DNA of 17,437 nt, from the NCBI GenBank assembly GCA_030636545.1, contig DAOVWR010000019.1:1-17437 (forward strand), read 5' to 3'. This DNA comes from Mycoplasmatota bacterium (GTDB lineage Bacteria > Bacillota_I > Bacilli_A > Izemoplasmatales > Izemoplasmataceae). This document shows positions 1 through 7,154 of the stretch, piece by piece. Within the stretch, counting starts at the first letter, position 1; each line of letters begins with the position of its first letter. The translations under genes were made by a program, and so were the position numbers. Under the pieces are notes generated by a model that saw only the letters and a list, made by a program, of their open reading frames with translations, made no database searches and was not told where the DNA came from.

Positions 1-978
1 GGTAAAGGAAGTAAAGAAAATATTAAGGATTTAAATGAATTTAAAGAAGGATTAAATAAAGATATTCTTGAAAACTTTCTGGCATTAAATTCAAAGATTG
101 AAGAACAAATGGAAAGAATTAACAAAAAGGTGGAATATCGCTTAAACGAAGGGTTTGATAAAACAAATAAAACCTTCACAAATATTGTTGAAAGACTAAC
201 AAAAATAGATGAAGCTCAAAAAAATATTGAGAAACTGTCATCAAATGTTGTATCCCTTCAACATGTGCTTACAGATAAAAAAACGCGGGGAACATTTGGT
301 GAAGTTCAGCTGAATCATATTCTTACTTCTATTTTTGGTGAAAACAATAATAAAGTGTTTGAAACACAAGCCACTTTATCAAATGGTAAAATCGTAGATG
401 TATTACTTCATGTGCCTGATCCAATGGGAGATTTAGCTATTGATTCAAAGTTTCCATTAGAAAATTACCGTAAAATGGTTGATAAAGATTCAACAGATAC
501 TTTAAGACATGAAGCTACAAAGAAATTTAAGACAGATTTAAAGAAACATGTTGACGATATTGCCACAAAATATATTATTCCAACTGAAACAAGCGATCAA
601 GCTGTGATGTTTATTCCTGCTGAAGCAATATTTGCTGAGCTAAACGCCTATCATCAAGATATTATTGATTATGCACAAAGAAAAAGAGTATGGATTGCCT
701 CACCAACGACACTAATGAGTCTTCTAACAACTGTTCAAGTATTACTTAGAAACGTTGAAAGAGACAAGTATTCAAAAGTTATTCAACAAGAATTAATCAG
801 ATTAGGTGATGAATTCAAAAGATATCAAGAGAGATGGGACAAACTATCAAGAAATATCGATACAGTAAACAAAAGTGTTAAGGAAATTCACACAACAAGT
901 AGTAAAATTGGTAAAAGATTTGAAGAAATATCTAACGTTAGAATCACAGAAACCCCTAAAATTGAGGATTCTGAGTAA
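1..978 (+). CDS. rmuC: RmuC family DNA recombination protein (5' end missing)
   Basis: The reading frame is open from base 1 and ends at TAA 976-978, so this is the C-terminal 325 residues of a gene that starts outside the window. The first in-frame ATG (109) is internal, since coding sequence continues upstream of it. RmuC proteins have an N-terminal membrane anchor or coiled coil followed by a nuclease-like core; they limit rearrangements at inverted repeats, and their biochemical role is poorly defined. The visible part has a lysine- and glutamate-rich coiled coil and then the conserved RmuC core: the KTRGTFGEVQL segment, the VDVLLHVPDPMGDLAIDSKF segment with its acidic and lysine residues, and RVWIASPTTLMSLL. 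A second coiled coil closes the protein. The missing N-terminus would be expected to hold the anchor. I see no terminator between its stop and the asnS promoter 9 bases later. Confidence 0.9.
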   Translation, partial: GKGSKENIKDLNEFKEGLNKDILENFLALNSKIEEQMERINKKVEYRLNEGFDKTNKTFTNIVERLTKIDEAQKNIEKLSSNVVSLQHVLTDKKTRGTFGEVQLNHILTSIFGENNNKVFETQATLSNGKIVDVLLHVPDPMGDLAIDSKFPLENYRKMVDKDSTDTLRHEATKKFKTDLKKHVDDIATKYIIPTETSDQAVMFIPAEAIFAELNAYHQDIIDYAQRKRVWIASPTTLMSLLTTVQVLLRNVERDKYSKVIQQELIRLGDEFKRYQERWDKLSRNIDTVNKSVKEIHTTSSKIGKRFEEISNVRITETPKIEDSE

Positions 979-986
979 TTTAGTGA

Positions 987-1017
987 TTGACAATTGTAGT
1001 TATTTTGTTATTATATT
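987..1017 (+). promoter_or_regulatory. Promoter of the asnS T-box leader
   Basis: A perfect TTGACA -35 box lies at 987-992. A TATTAT -10 box follows at 1009-1014 after 16 bases; an alternative TATATT lies at 1012-1017. Transcription would begin near 1020, just before the T-box structure. It starts right after the rmuC stop, so asnS appears to be transcribed separately from rmuC. Confidence 0.75.
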
Positions 1018-1019
1018 TG

Positions 1020-1240
1020 TATAAACGATGATTGGAAAAGTAATACTTAAAACTGTATTAAGCGATTCTAGGGCGGTGGGAGCTAGATTATAAGATAAGT
1101 ATGAATAACACCATGAGTGATGGAAGAATTAAGTAGAACCATCCGTACTCCTGCGTTAAAGGATTTGAGTGCTTTTTGAATTAAGGTGGTACCGCGGAAA
1201 TAGTTTCGTCCTTAAACGTTTGTTTAAGGGCGTTTTTTAT
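1020..1240 (+). promoter_or_regulatory. T-box riboswitch (asparagine) controlling asnS
   Basis: The 280-base gap between rmuC and asnS is a T-box leader that senses uncharged tRNA-Asn. The T-box signature AAGGTGGTACCGCGG is at 1183-1197, with the TGGT at 1187-1190 that pairs with the tRNA acceptor end. Upstream is a Stem I-like region with the GGTGGGAGC distal segment (around 1075-1083). The specifier context GAAT-AAC-ACC places the codon AAC (Asn) at 1107-1109, in agreement with the downstream gene. TTAAGG at 1181-1186 can pair with CCTTAA at 1210-1215 to form the antiterminator, which excludes the terminator stem. Uncharged tRNA-Asn should favour readthrough into asnS. Confidence 0.93.
1207..1240 (+). 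terminator. Conditional intrinsic terminator of the T-box leader
   Basis: An 11-bp stem (CGTCCTTAAAC 1207-1217 with GTTTAAGGGCG 1222-1232, one G-U pair, GTTT loop) is followed by TTTTTT. Its left arm overlaps the sequence needed for the antiterminator, as expected for transcriptional T-box control. Confidence 0.93.
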
Positions 1241-1258
1241 TATAAAAGGAGTGATAAA

Positions 1259-2647
1259 ATGAAAACAACAGTAAGATATCTCTACAGTCATTACAAGGAA
1301 TTAGAACAAAAAGAAGTAACATTGCAAGGGTGGGTTAGAAATAACCGTGCTCAAAAAGAGTTTGGATTTATTAATTTGAATGATGGTACGTTTTTTGAAA
1401 CTATTCAAGTCGTTTATGAAAATGAATTTCTTGATAATTTTAAGGAAGTTCAAAAATTTCGAGTTGGATGTTCAATGAAAGTTACAGGAATACTTGTTAA
1501 TACACCTAATATGAAACAACCGTTTGAAATCAAATCTAGAGTTGTTGAATTGATTGGTGATTCACAAGAAGACTACCCTATTCAACCAAAAAGACATACA
1601 CGTGAATTTCTAAGGGAAAACGCTCATCTAAGACCTCGAACAAATCTATTTACAGCTGTATTTAGAGTGAGAAGTTTATTAACTCACGGAATTCATACCT
1701 TCTTCCAAGATCGTAATTTTATCAATGTTGCTACTCCTTTAATCACAGCAAGTGATGCTGAGGGAGCTGGAGAAACATTCAAAGTTACTACATTAGATTT
1801 AAATGATGTTTCACGTACTGAAGATGGTGAAATTGAGTATAAAAAAGACTTCTTTCAAAAGAAGGCTAACTTAACAGTATCTGGGCAACTTCAAGCTGAA
1901 GCATTTGCCTTGGCTTTTAAAGATGTTTATACATTTGGTCCAACATTCCGCGCTGAAAACTCAAATACTACTACTCACGCTAGTGAATTTTGGATGATTG
2001 AGCCAGAAATTGCTTTTGCGGATATTCATGATGATATGGATTTAGCTGAAGATATGGTTAAATACATAATTAAATACGTAATGGAAAGAGCACCAAAAGA
2101 AATGGAATTTTTCAATAAGTTCGTTCAAAAAGGACTACTTGATAAATTAAGTAGCGTTGTAAATAGCGATTTTACTAGAATCACACATAAAGAAGCTATT
2201 GAAGTATTACTTAGTGCAAAAGTTAAGTTTGAAAATATGCCTAAATTTAGTAAAGATTTAGCCACAGAACATGAAAAATATCTTGTTGCACATTTTGATG
2301 GCCCAGTATTTATTATTGATTGGCCAAAAGACATCAAAGCTTTCTATATGCGCTTAAATGATGATAATGAAACAGTTGCTGCTATGGATTTACTTGTTCC
2401 CGGTAGTGGAGAATTAATTGGCGGAAGTCAAAGAGAAGAAAGACTAGAATATTTAGAAAAAAGAATGAAAGAAATGAATATTCCAAAAGAAGATTTATGG
2501 TGGTATTTAGATCTTCGTAAATACGGTGGATGTAAACACGCTGGGTTTGGATTAGGATTTGATCGTATGTTGATGTACATGACAGGTGTAGAAAACATTA
2601 GAGACGTAATTCCTTTCCCAAGAACACCTAGAAACTGCGAATTTTAG
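1259..2647 (+). CDS. asnS: Asparaginyl-tRNA synthetase
   Basis: A 462-residue class II synthetase that joins asparagine to tRNA-Asn in the cytoplasm. An N-terminal OB-fold anticodon-binding domain (about residues 15-105, with VTLQGWVRNNRAQKEFGFI) precedes the catalytic core. Motif 2 is FRAE at 230-233, and motif 3 is GFGLGFDR at 429-436 near the C-terminus. Length and layout fit bacterial AsnRS; the NTTTHASEFWMIEPE stretch and the RTPRNCEF end favour Asn over Asp specificity. The ATG at 1259 is preceded by AAGGAG at 1246-1251. A longer frame from 1169 would translate the T-box and terminator and is not credible. Expression is controlled by the T-box, whose AAC specifier independently supports the assignment. 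Confidence 0.97.
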   Translation: MKTTVRYLYSHYKELEQKEVTLQGWVRNNRAQKEFGFINLNDGTFFETIQVVYENEFLDNFKEVQKFRVGCSMKVTGILVNTPNMKQPFEIKSRVVELIGDSQEDYPIQPKRHTREFLRENAHLRPRTNLFTAVFRVRSLLTHGIHTFFQDRNFINVATPLITASDAEGAGETFKVTTLDLNDVSRTEDGEIEYKKDFFQKKANLTVSGQLQAEAFALAFKDVYTFGPTFRAENSNTTTHASEFWMIEPEIAFADIHDDMDLAEDMVKYIIKYVMERAPKEMEFFNKFVQKGLLDKLSSVVNSDFTRITHKEAIEVLLSAKVKFENMPKFSKDLATEHEKYLVAHFDGPVFIIDWPKDIKAFYMRLNDDNETVAAMDLLVPGSGELIGGSQREERLEYLEKRMKEMNIPKEDLWWYLDLRKYGGCKHAGFGLGFDRMLMYMTGVENIRDVIPFPRTPRNCEF

Positions 2648-2656
2648 TAATTGAAA

Positions 2657-2687
2657 AGAGAATCTCAATCGAGATTCTCTTTTTTTA
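2657..2687. terminator. Bidirectional terminator between asnS and the SPFH gene
   Basis: A perfect 10-bp hairpin (AGAGAATCTC 2657-2666, loop AATC, GAGATTCTCT 2671-2680) is followed by seven further T. On the minus strand it is followed by a shorter T-run, so it can also end the convergent SPFH operon, whose stop is at 2696. Confidence 0.92.
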
Positions 2688-2695
2688 ATGTTATG

Positions 2696-3598
2696 TTATT
2701 TTTTAGTAGCTTTTAATGTTTCTGCGATAGTAGCAGTTAATCCAGTAATTCCTTGTAAGTCAGATGGAACAATTAATGTATTTGATTGTCCATTTGCTAC
2801 TTGAATCATTGCTTTATAAGCTTCTAAACGTAAGAACGCCTCATCTGCTCCGGCTTTTTTGATTAAATTAATACCTTTTGCTGTTGCATCTTGTACTTCG
2901 ATAATTGCTTGAGCGCGACCTTCAGCTTCTTTAATTCTAACTTCTTTTTCAGCTTCAGCTCTTAAGATTGCAGATGCTTTTTGCCCTTCAGCTGATAAGA
3001 TTGCAGCTCTCTTTTCACCTTCAGCAATCAGAATTGATTGACGACGTTCACGTTCAGCACGCATTTGTTTCTCCATCGCTTCACGGATGTCTTTAGGTGG
3101 AATGATGTTTTTAACTTCTACACGGTGAATTTTGATTCCCCATGGATCCGTTGCTTCATCAAGAATGTTTCTCATTTTCGCGTTGATTAAATCACGAGAT
3201 GTTAATGATTCATCTAATTCTAGCGATCCAATAATATTACGTAATGTTGTAGCTGTTAAATTTTCTATAGCTCGTAAAGGATTATGAACCCCATAAGTAA
3301 ATAATTTTGGATCTGTTACTTGATAAAATACTACTGTATCAATTTGCATTGTAACGTTATCTTTTGTGATAACTGGTTGTGGTGGAAAATCTACCACTTG
3401 TTCTTTTATTGATACTTTTTTAGTAATTCTGTCAATAAATGGAATAATAAAGTGTAATCCTACGCTTAATGTTTGGTGATAAGCACCTAATCTTTCAATA
3501 ACATATCGATTTGCTTGTTGTACGATTGTAAATGCTGCACCAATGACGATTAATGTTACAATTGCTAAGACGATTAATAAGATAATTCCAAAAGTCAT
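2696..3598 (-). CDS. SPFH/band 7 (stomatin-like, QmcA-type) membrane protein
   Basis: A 300-residue SPFH-domain protein. It has one N-terminal membrane helix (about residues 3-26), then the band 7 domain with VIERLGAYHQTL and the stomatin-type motif PWGIKIHRVEVKNIIPP. A long alanine- and glutamate-rich coiled coil follows (about 165-245, many RAE/AEG/AEKE units), then a short C-terminal tail. These proteins form large ring-like membrane assemblies and are linked to membrane microdomains and protease control. The start is well supported by GGAGG 7 bases upstream (3606-3610). It is the last gene of a minus-strand operon that also encodes an NfeD protein, the usual partner of SPFH proteins. Stomatin/slipin and QmcA are hard to separate by eye, so I give no symbol. 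Confidence 0.92.
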   Translation of the reverse strand: MTFGIILLIVLAIVTLIVIGAAFTIVQQANRYVIERLGAYHQTLSVGLHFIIPFIDRITKKVSIKEQVVDFPPQPVITKDNVTMQIDTVVFYQVTDPKLFTYGVHNPLRAIENLTATTLRNIIGSLELDESLTSRDLINAKMRNILDEATDPWGIKIHRVEVKNIIPPKDIREAMEKQMRAERERRQSILIAEGEKRAAILSAEGQKASAILRAEAEKEVRIKEAEGRAQAIIEVQDATAKGINLIKKAGADEAFLRLEAYKAMIQVANGQSNTLIVPSDLQGITGLTATIAETLKATKK

Positions 3599-3631
3599 AA
3601 TAATTCCTCCTTATTTTTTTTTATAATTGAG

Positions 3632-4240
3632 TTAAAATGGATAACTAGTTCCTGAATGTCTTAATTCTGTTTGAGATAAGTAATCTCTAATAGTCTTTCT
3701 TTTTCTAGTAAACGCAATTAGAGTCCAATCTATTGCGATTCCAGCTGAGAATGTAAATACCCAAAATACTGTTTTCCATAAAACTTCCCTAAGTAATAGA
3801 TTGAACCAAGTTATATTTCCGAACAACTCGATTTTCATCATCTTGCGTCCAATTGTTTGACCTTTCAAGATTAAATGATAAAAATAGTTTATTAGAGTAA
3901 AACTTATAAAGAAATATATTGCTACATTAAGATAATAAGCAAACATTATACTAATAAAATATTCGTTATTATTTGTAAAGTCATCTTGAAGACTTAAGGC
4001 CATTGCTTCATATTCTTCAATTTCAAGAAGTTCAGCATCTAGCTGGGTCTTGTATGTGTTAAGTGTATCATAGTAATTATCCATATTCTCTTGATAAATA
4101 GAGATTTTGTGATCATAATCTGGATAAGATGATTTTAGTAAATCCCCTACAAATAAACTTAGTAATAGACTTAGTATCATAATGATTGGCATTGCATCAA
4201 GTAAAAAAGCGGTTAGGCGTCTAAAAAATCCTACTCTCAT
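3632..4240 (-). CDS. RDD family integral membrane protein
   Basis: A 202-residue membrane protein. The N-terminus FFRRLTAFLLDAMPI carries the Arg and first Asp expected of RDD proteins inside transmembrane helix 1 (about 8-30). A charged, probably extracytoplasmic loop (about 31-92) follows, then helix 2 (about 93-118), the conserved GQTIGRKMMKIELFG segment, and a last hydrophobic region (about 148-172). RDD proteins are a broad family; some are implicated in ion exchange or accessory transport, and the function here is unknown. Its ATG overlaps the stop of the upstream NfeD gene (ATGA at 4237-4240), so the two are probably translationally coupled. Only 33 bases separate it from the SPFH gene. 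Confidence 0.85.
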   Translation of the reverse strand: MRVGFFRRLTAFLLDAMPIIMILSLLLSLFVGDLLKSSYPDYDHKISIYQENMDNYYDTLNTYKTQLDAELLEIEEYEAMALSLQDDFTNNNEYFISIMFAYYLNVAIYFFISFTLINYFYHLILKGQTIGRKMMKIELFGNITWFNLLLREVLWKTVFWVFTFSAGIAIDWTLIAFTRKRKTIRDYLSQTELRHSGTSYPF

Positions 4241-4671
4241 GAAATTCTATCAACAACAAGTTTTACGCCTTCAATTGCAAGTACTTCAACTTTTTCATCA
4301 ATCAAGATATTTTTATCTCCTGAAGAAACTGCTAACCAATACTTACCATCAATTTTTACTTCTCCTCTTTCACCAATGTTAATATTTTTAGTACATACAG
4401 CCACTTTACCAACTAATCGATCAGTATTTGTCGATATAATATTAGTCTTTAAATAGTTTTTAACTATTGGACGAATACTAATTAGTAATAATAGTGAAAC
4501 AACTAAGAACACTATAATTTGAATAAATGGATTTACTCCAGCGATTGCCAAAATAAAGGCAACTAATGCACCAGCACTAAACCAAATACTAGCTAAGTCC
4601 ATCGTATTGATTTCAATTAGTGCTGCTAAAATAATAACTGCAAACCAAATAATAATCATAAAATCTTCCAT
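4237..4671 (-). CDS. NfeD-like membrane protein (short form)
   Basis: A 144-residue protein with two or three membrane helices in its first 70 residues (MIIIWFAVIILAALIEI, then ASIWFSAGALVAFILAI and IIVFLVVSLLLLISI). The C-terminal domain, about 80-144, has the pattern of the small NfeD OB-fold (LVGKVAVCTKNI..GEVKIDGKYWLAVS). It lacks the protease domain of long NfeD forms. Short NfeD proteins commonly accompany SPFH proteins, as here. ATG 4669-4671 is preceded by GGAGGTG, which lies across the stop of the upstream gene. An internal ATG four codons later is less well placed. TGA is the stop codon. Confidence 0.85.
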   Translation of the reverse strand: MEDFMIIIWFAVIILAALIEINTMDLASIWFSAGALVAFILAIAGVNPFIQIIVFLVVSLLLLISIRPIVKNYLKTNIISTNTDRLVGKVAVCTKNINIGERGEVKIDGKYWLAVSSGDKNILIDEKVEVLAIEGVKLVVDRIS

Positions 4672-4675
4672 ACAT

Positions 4676-5056
4676 TTACACCTCCGGTTGATTCAAATCT
4701 ATTACAAGCGCTGAATCCTCTTTGCTCCATACAGTTTTGAATTTGAATGACTTATTGTCTGCCAAATTAACGCCAACTAATGCAGCTACTTCTTTCATAA
4801 ACTTTTTGTTACAAACTCTAGCATAGCTAGGTTTTACTGTAATCTTATGTCTTTTTTCTTCAGGGATTGCTCCTAGTTCATCCTCTTCTTTTGAAATAGG
4901 TTTAACTGCGACTTTTTTTGAGTCCAAATCTAGTCCAAGCAATACACTAAAAGCATGATCAAAGTGTGAACTTGCTGATTTATTAAGTGTTATGTTTGAT
5001 TCATACAGCGTAGCAACACCATCTTTTGGTTTTTTTGAAACCCACACAAATGACAT
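4676..5056 (-). CDS. Conserved-looking hypothetical protein, 126 aa
   Basis: I do not recognise this protein. It is soluble and mixed in charge, with no signal peptide, membrane helix or cysteine cluster. Residues about 1-50 begin MSFVWVSKKPKDGVATLYES, and a lysine- and glutamate-rich middle (about 50-75) leads to a second half with KPSYARVCNKKFMKEVAALV and KFKTVWSKEDSALVIDL, which looks like a small alpha/beta domain. It is a real gene: AGGAGGTG precedes the ATG, it has a convincing promoter, and it runs tightly into NfeD (4-base gap). Leading the NfeD-RDD-SPFH operon suggests a role tied to that membrane assembly, but this is inference from position only. Confidence 0.75.
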   Translation of the reverse strand: MSFVWVSKKPKDGVATLYESNITLNKSASSHFDHAFSVLLGLDLDSKKVAVKPISKEEDELGAIPEEKRHKITVKPSYARVCNKKFMKEVAALVGVNLADNKSFKFKTVWSKEDSALVIDLNQPEV

Positions 5057-5097
5057 AAATTCACCTCCTATTTATTTTTTATAACCGTTATATCTTT

Positions 5098-5126
5098 ATT
5101 ATACTAAAGTATAAGTAAAAATACAA
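5098..5126 (-). promoter_or_regulatory. Promoter of the 126-aa/NfeD/RDD/SPFH operon, with overlapping inverted repeat
   Basis: Read on the minus strand, a perfect TATAAT -10 box (5098-5103) lies 17 bases downstream of TTGTAT (5121-5126). The -10 box sits within a perfect inverted repeat, TTATACT-AA-AGTATAA (5099-5114), a possible operator. Two abutting copies of AAATTATTTT (5129-5148) lie just upstream of the -35 and could act as an AT-rich UP element. Confidence 0.6.
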
Positions 5127-5128
5127 GA

Positions 5129-5148
5129 AAATTATTTTAAATTATTTT
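5129..5148. repeat. Tandem 10-bp direct repeat upstream of the operon promoter
   Basis: AAATTATTTT occurs at 5129-5138 and again, without a gap, at 5139-5148. With a one-helical-turn period, it sits next to the -35 box of the minus-strand promoter. In such AT-rich DNA a chance origin is possible. Confidence 0.6.
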
Positions 5149-5184
5149 TATTATCGGAGGTGGTTATTTATAGTGTTTTTTGCT

Positions 5185-6531
5185 TTACTTTCCTAAACAG
5201 AATTTTGAAAATAATTCATCTAATAAACTAGTTGAAGAAGTATCTCCAATTATTTCTCCTAGTGTATCCCAAGCAGTTTTTAGATCTATTTCTACCATGT
5301 CGATAGGTAATAAATCTTCAATTGCTACAAGACTATCATTTAACGATGTTAGGGTTTCGTCAAGTTTTGCGATATGGCGGGCATTTGAGATATATGTTTG
5401 ATCAGTAATATTTACTTCACCACTTAAAAACATATCTTTTATTATTACTTCTAACTCATTAATTCCTGTTTTATGTAATGCACTAACTGATACACTATTC
5501 TTAAATGTATGATATAACTCTTTATTTAAATCAGTTTTATTGATGATAATGATTCTTTTCTTATCTTTAGTTAATTCTAGTAGTTTCTCATCTTCTTCTG
5601 TTAGATTTTGGTTATTATCTAAAACAAATAGAATTAATTCGGCTTCGTTAATTATTGTTTTTGCTTTATCTATTCCAATTTTTTCGATGAGATCTTCAGA
5701 TTCTCTTATTCCGGCAGTATCAATTAAGTTTAAGATGATTCCACCAATATTGATACTTCCTTCAACTATATCTCTAGTTGTACCTTTGATTTCGGTTACA
5801 ATCGCTTTATCTTCACGTAGCAAGGCATTTAGCAAACTAGATTTACCAACATTTGGTTTACCAATTATTGCTGTTTTTAAACCATCTTTAATAATTTTAC
5901 CATAACTTGCTTTTTCTAATAAATTATTAATTTTTGTTAGTAAATCAAGTATTTTGGGCTTTACAATATTATTTGATAATTCAATTACATCATCATATTC
6001 AGGATAATCAATATTAACTTCAATATGGGCAATAATAGCTAATAAATCAGTTCTTAGATCAACGATTAGTTTATATATTTCGCCATCAAGACCTTTATTC
6101 GCTAAGGAAAGACTTAAATCAGATTTAGCTTCAATTATATCCATCACAGCTTCAGCTTGAGTTAAATCAATTCTTCCATTCAAAAAAGCACGCTCTGTGA
6201 ATTCACCAGGATTAGCGCTTCTAGCACCTTCCAGTAATAAGATTTCTAATATTTTATTTGCGACATACACCCCACCATGACAGTTGATTTCCACAATGTT
6301 TTCAGTTGTGAAAGTTTTTGGAGCTAAAAAAACAGATAGTAATACTTCATCAATATTCTTATCTTTATGTTTAATATGTCCGTAATGTACTGTATGACTC
6401 ATTACTTTTTCTAAATCTGTCCCGTCAAATACTTTATTCGCTATTTTAACAGCATCTTCACCACTCATTCTAACAATGCTGATAGCACCTTGTCCTAGAG
6501 CTGAAGATATTTGTGCAATTGTATCATTCAT
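5185..6531 (-). CDS. mnmE: tRNA modification GTPase MnmE
   Basis: A 448-residue GTPase. With MnmG it installs carboxymethylaminomethyl-type groups on U34 of tRNAs that read NNA/NNG codons. An N-terminal tetrahydrofolate-binding domain (MNDTIAQISSALGQGAISIV..) leads into a helical domain that flanks an inserted G domain. GKPNVGKS (224-231) is the P-loop, GTTRD (250-254) the G2/switch I region, DTAG (271-274) G3 and NKTD (331-334) G4. The catalytic C-terminal motif FCLGK (444-448) is intact. The frame could begin at GTG 6541-6543, but that codon lies within the GGGTG ribosome site. I prefer ATG 6529-6531, which gives the usual MNDTIA start; ATG 6532-6534 is also possible. mnmG is not in the window. 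I see no clear terminator after the stop. Confidence 0.96.
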   Translation of the reverse strand: MNDTIAQISSALGQGAISIVRMSGEDAVKIANKVFDGTDLEKVMSHTVHYGHIKHKDKNIDEVLLSVFLAPKTFTTENIVEINCHGGVYVANKILEILLLEGARSANPGEFTERAFLNGRIDLTQAEAVMDIIEAKSDLSLSLANKGLDGEIYKLIVDLRTDLLAIIAHIEVNIDYPEYDDVIELSNNIVKPKILDLLTKINNLLEKASYGKIIKDGLKTAIIGKPNVGKSSLLNALLREDKAIVTEIKGTTRDIVEGSINIGGIILNLIDTAGIRESEDLIEKIGIDKAKTIINEAELILFVLDNNQNLTEEDEKLLELTKDKKRIIIINKTDLNKELYHTFKNSVSVSALHKTGINELEVIIKDMFLSGEVNITDQTYISNARHIAKLDETLTSLNDSLVAIEDLLPIDMVEIDLKTAWDTLGEIIGDTSSTSLLDELFSKFCLGK

Positions 6532-6550
6532 CATAAATATCACCCAATTT

Positions 6551-6556
6551 ATTATA
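6551..6556 (-). promoter_or_regulatory. Possible -10 box for mnmE
   Basis: On the minus strand a perfect TATAAT lies at 6551-6556, about 20 bases before the mnmE start. No good -35 box is visible. The transcript would have a very short leader, starting about at the GGGTG ribosome site. Confidence 0.4.
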
Positions 6557-6577
6557 TCACAATCTTAATTTTTATAG

Positions 6578-6583
6578 TATAAT
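6578..6583 (+). promoter_or_regulatory. -10 box for the 159-aa membrane protein gene
   Basis: A perfect TATAAT at 6578-6583 lies 18 bases before the ATG. The -35 region is weak. It is divergent from, and within about 30 bases of, the candidate mnmE -10 box, so the two promoters share this 70-base gap. Confidence 0.5.
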
Positions 6584-6601
6584 GTTTCTAGGTGATAAAC
6601 T

Positions 6602-7081
6602 ATGAATTCAAGAAAAGGCTTTAGATATTACATAATTATGTTCTTCCTCTCTGTGGTAGCACTAGGTGCATATGTTGCATATTTGTCAATTAAAGAGGGA
6701 AGTATTGATATGAATTTAATTTATTCTTATGCCCCTGTGCCATTGGTATTTACAATTCTTCTATTTGCATTTGATAAAGTGTTTGAAATGATATTTCCTT
6801 CAAAATTTAAGAAAGAAGATACTGAGTACAACAAATACTTAAAAACAGTTGGAGAAGTAATTTCGAAACAGTGTGATTTTAGTATCGAGGGATACCGAAG
6901 ATTAAGAGAAAATAGCATATTTCAAAAATCATTAGAACAAGCTTTCCGGATTTTATATAAAGGGGAATCTGAGGATATGAATTTCCAATTCCTAGAAAAA
7001 AAATTCAAGAAAAATACAAATGAGTATACAGCCTTATTGGTTGTTATTGAAGAAGTAAAGAAAATGATGGAAAATTCTTAA
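6602..7081 (+). CDS. Hypothetical membrane protein, 159 aa, two N-terminal helices
   Basis: Not recognised. Two hydrophobic segments (about residues 9-29, YYIIMFFLSVVALGAYVAYL, and about 40-62, YAPVPLVFTILLFAFDKVFE) form a probable membrane hairpin. A roughly 95-residue soluble, charged tail rich in Lys and Glu follows (FKKEDTEYNKYLKTVGEVIS ... KKNTNEYTALLVVIEEVKKM), probably helical and cytoplasmic. AGGTGAT just upstream of the ATG, a -10 box and a strong terminator at the stop mark it as a single-gene unit. It lies between mnmE and dnaX, but nothing in the sequence links it to either function. Confidence 0.75.
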   Translation: MNSRKGFRYYIIMFFLSVVALGAYVAYLSIKEGSIDMNLIYSYAPVPLVFTILLFAFDKVFEMIFPSKFKKEDTEYNKYLKTVGEVISKQCDFSIEGYRRLRENSIFQKSLEQAFRILYKGESEDMNFQFLEKKFKKNTNEYTALLVVIEEVKKMMENS

Positions 7082-7110
7082 AAAGACTATCAAAAATAGT
7101 CTTTTTGTTT
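7080..7110 (+). terminator. Terminator after the 159-aa membrane protein gene
   Basis: An 11-bp hairpin (AAAAAGACTAT 7080-7090, loop CAAAA, ATAGTCTTTTT 7096-7106) overlaps the stop codon and ends in a T-rich tract (GTTTT follows). It separates this gene from dnaX. Confidence 0.85.
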
Positions 7111-7116
7111 TATAAT
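7111..7116 (+). promoter_or_regulatory. -10 box for the dnaX-ybaB-recR operon
   Basis: A perfect TATAAT at 7111-7116 lies directly after the upstream terminator and about 39 bases before the dnaX ATG. No consensus -35 is visible, since that region is occupied by the terminator hairpin. Confidence 0.5.
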
Positions 7117-7154
7117 AGAATTACCTAAAAATTCGTATAAGAGGTGACAAAACT

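Noticed and set aside
1169..1258. Longer asnS frame starting 30 codons upstream
   Set aside because: It would translate the T-box and the terminator hairpin; ATG 1259 has a good ribosome site and gives the normal protein length.
5156..5193. Plus-strand GGAGGTGG followed by GTG and a 7-codon ORF
   Set aside because: The ORF is tiny and runs into the 3' end of mnmE on the other strand, and I see no convincing plus-strand promoter for it. The minus-strand complement is discussed as a possible ribosome-site blocker instead.
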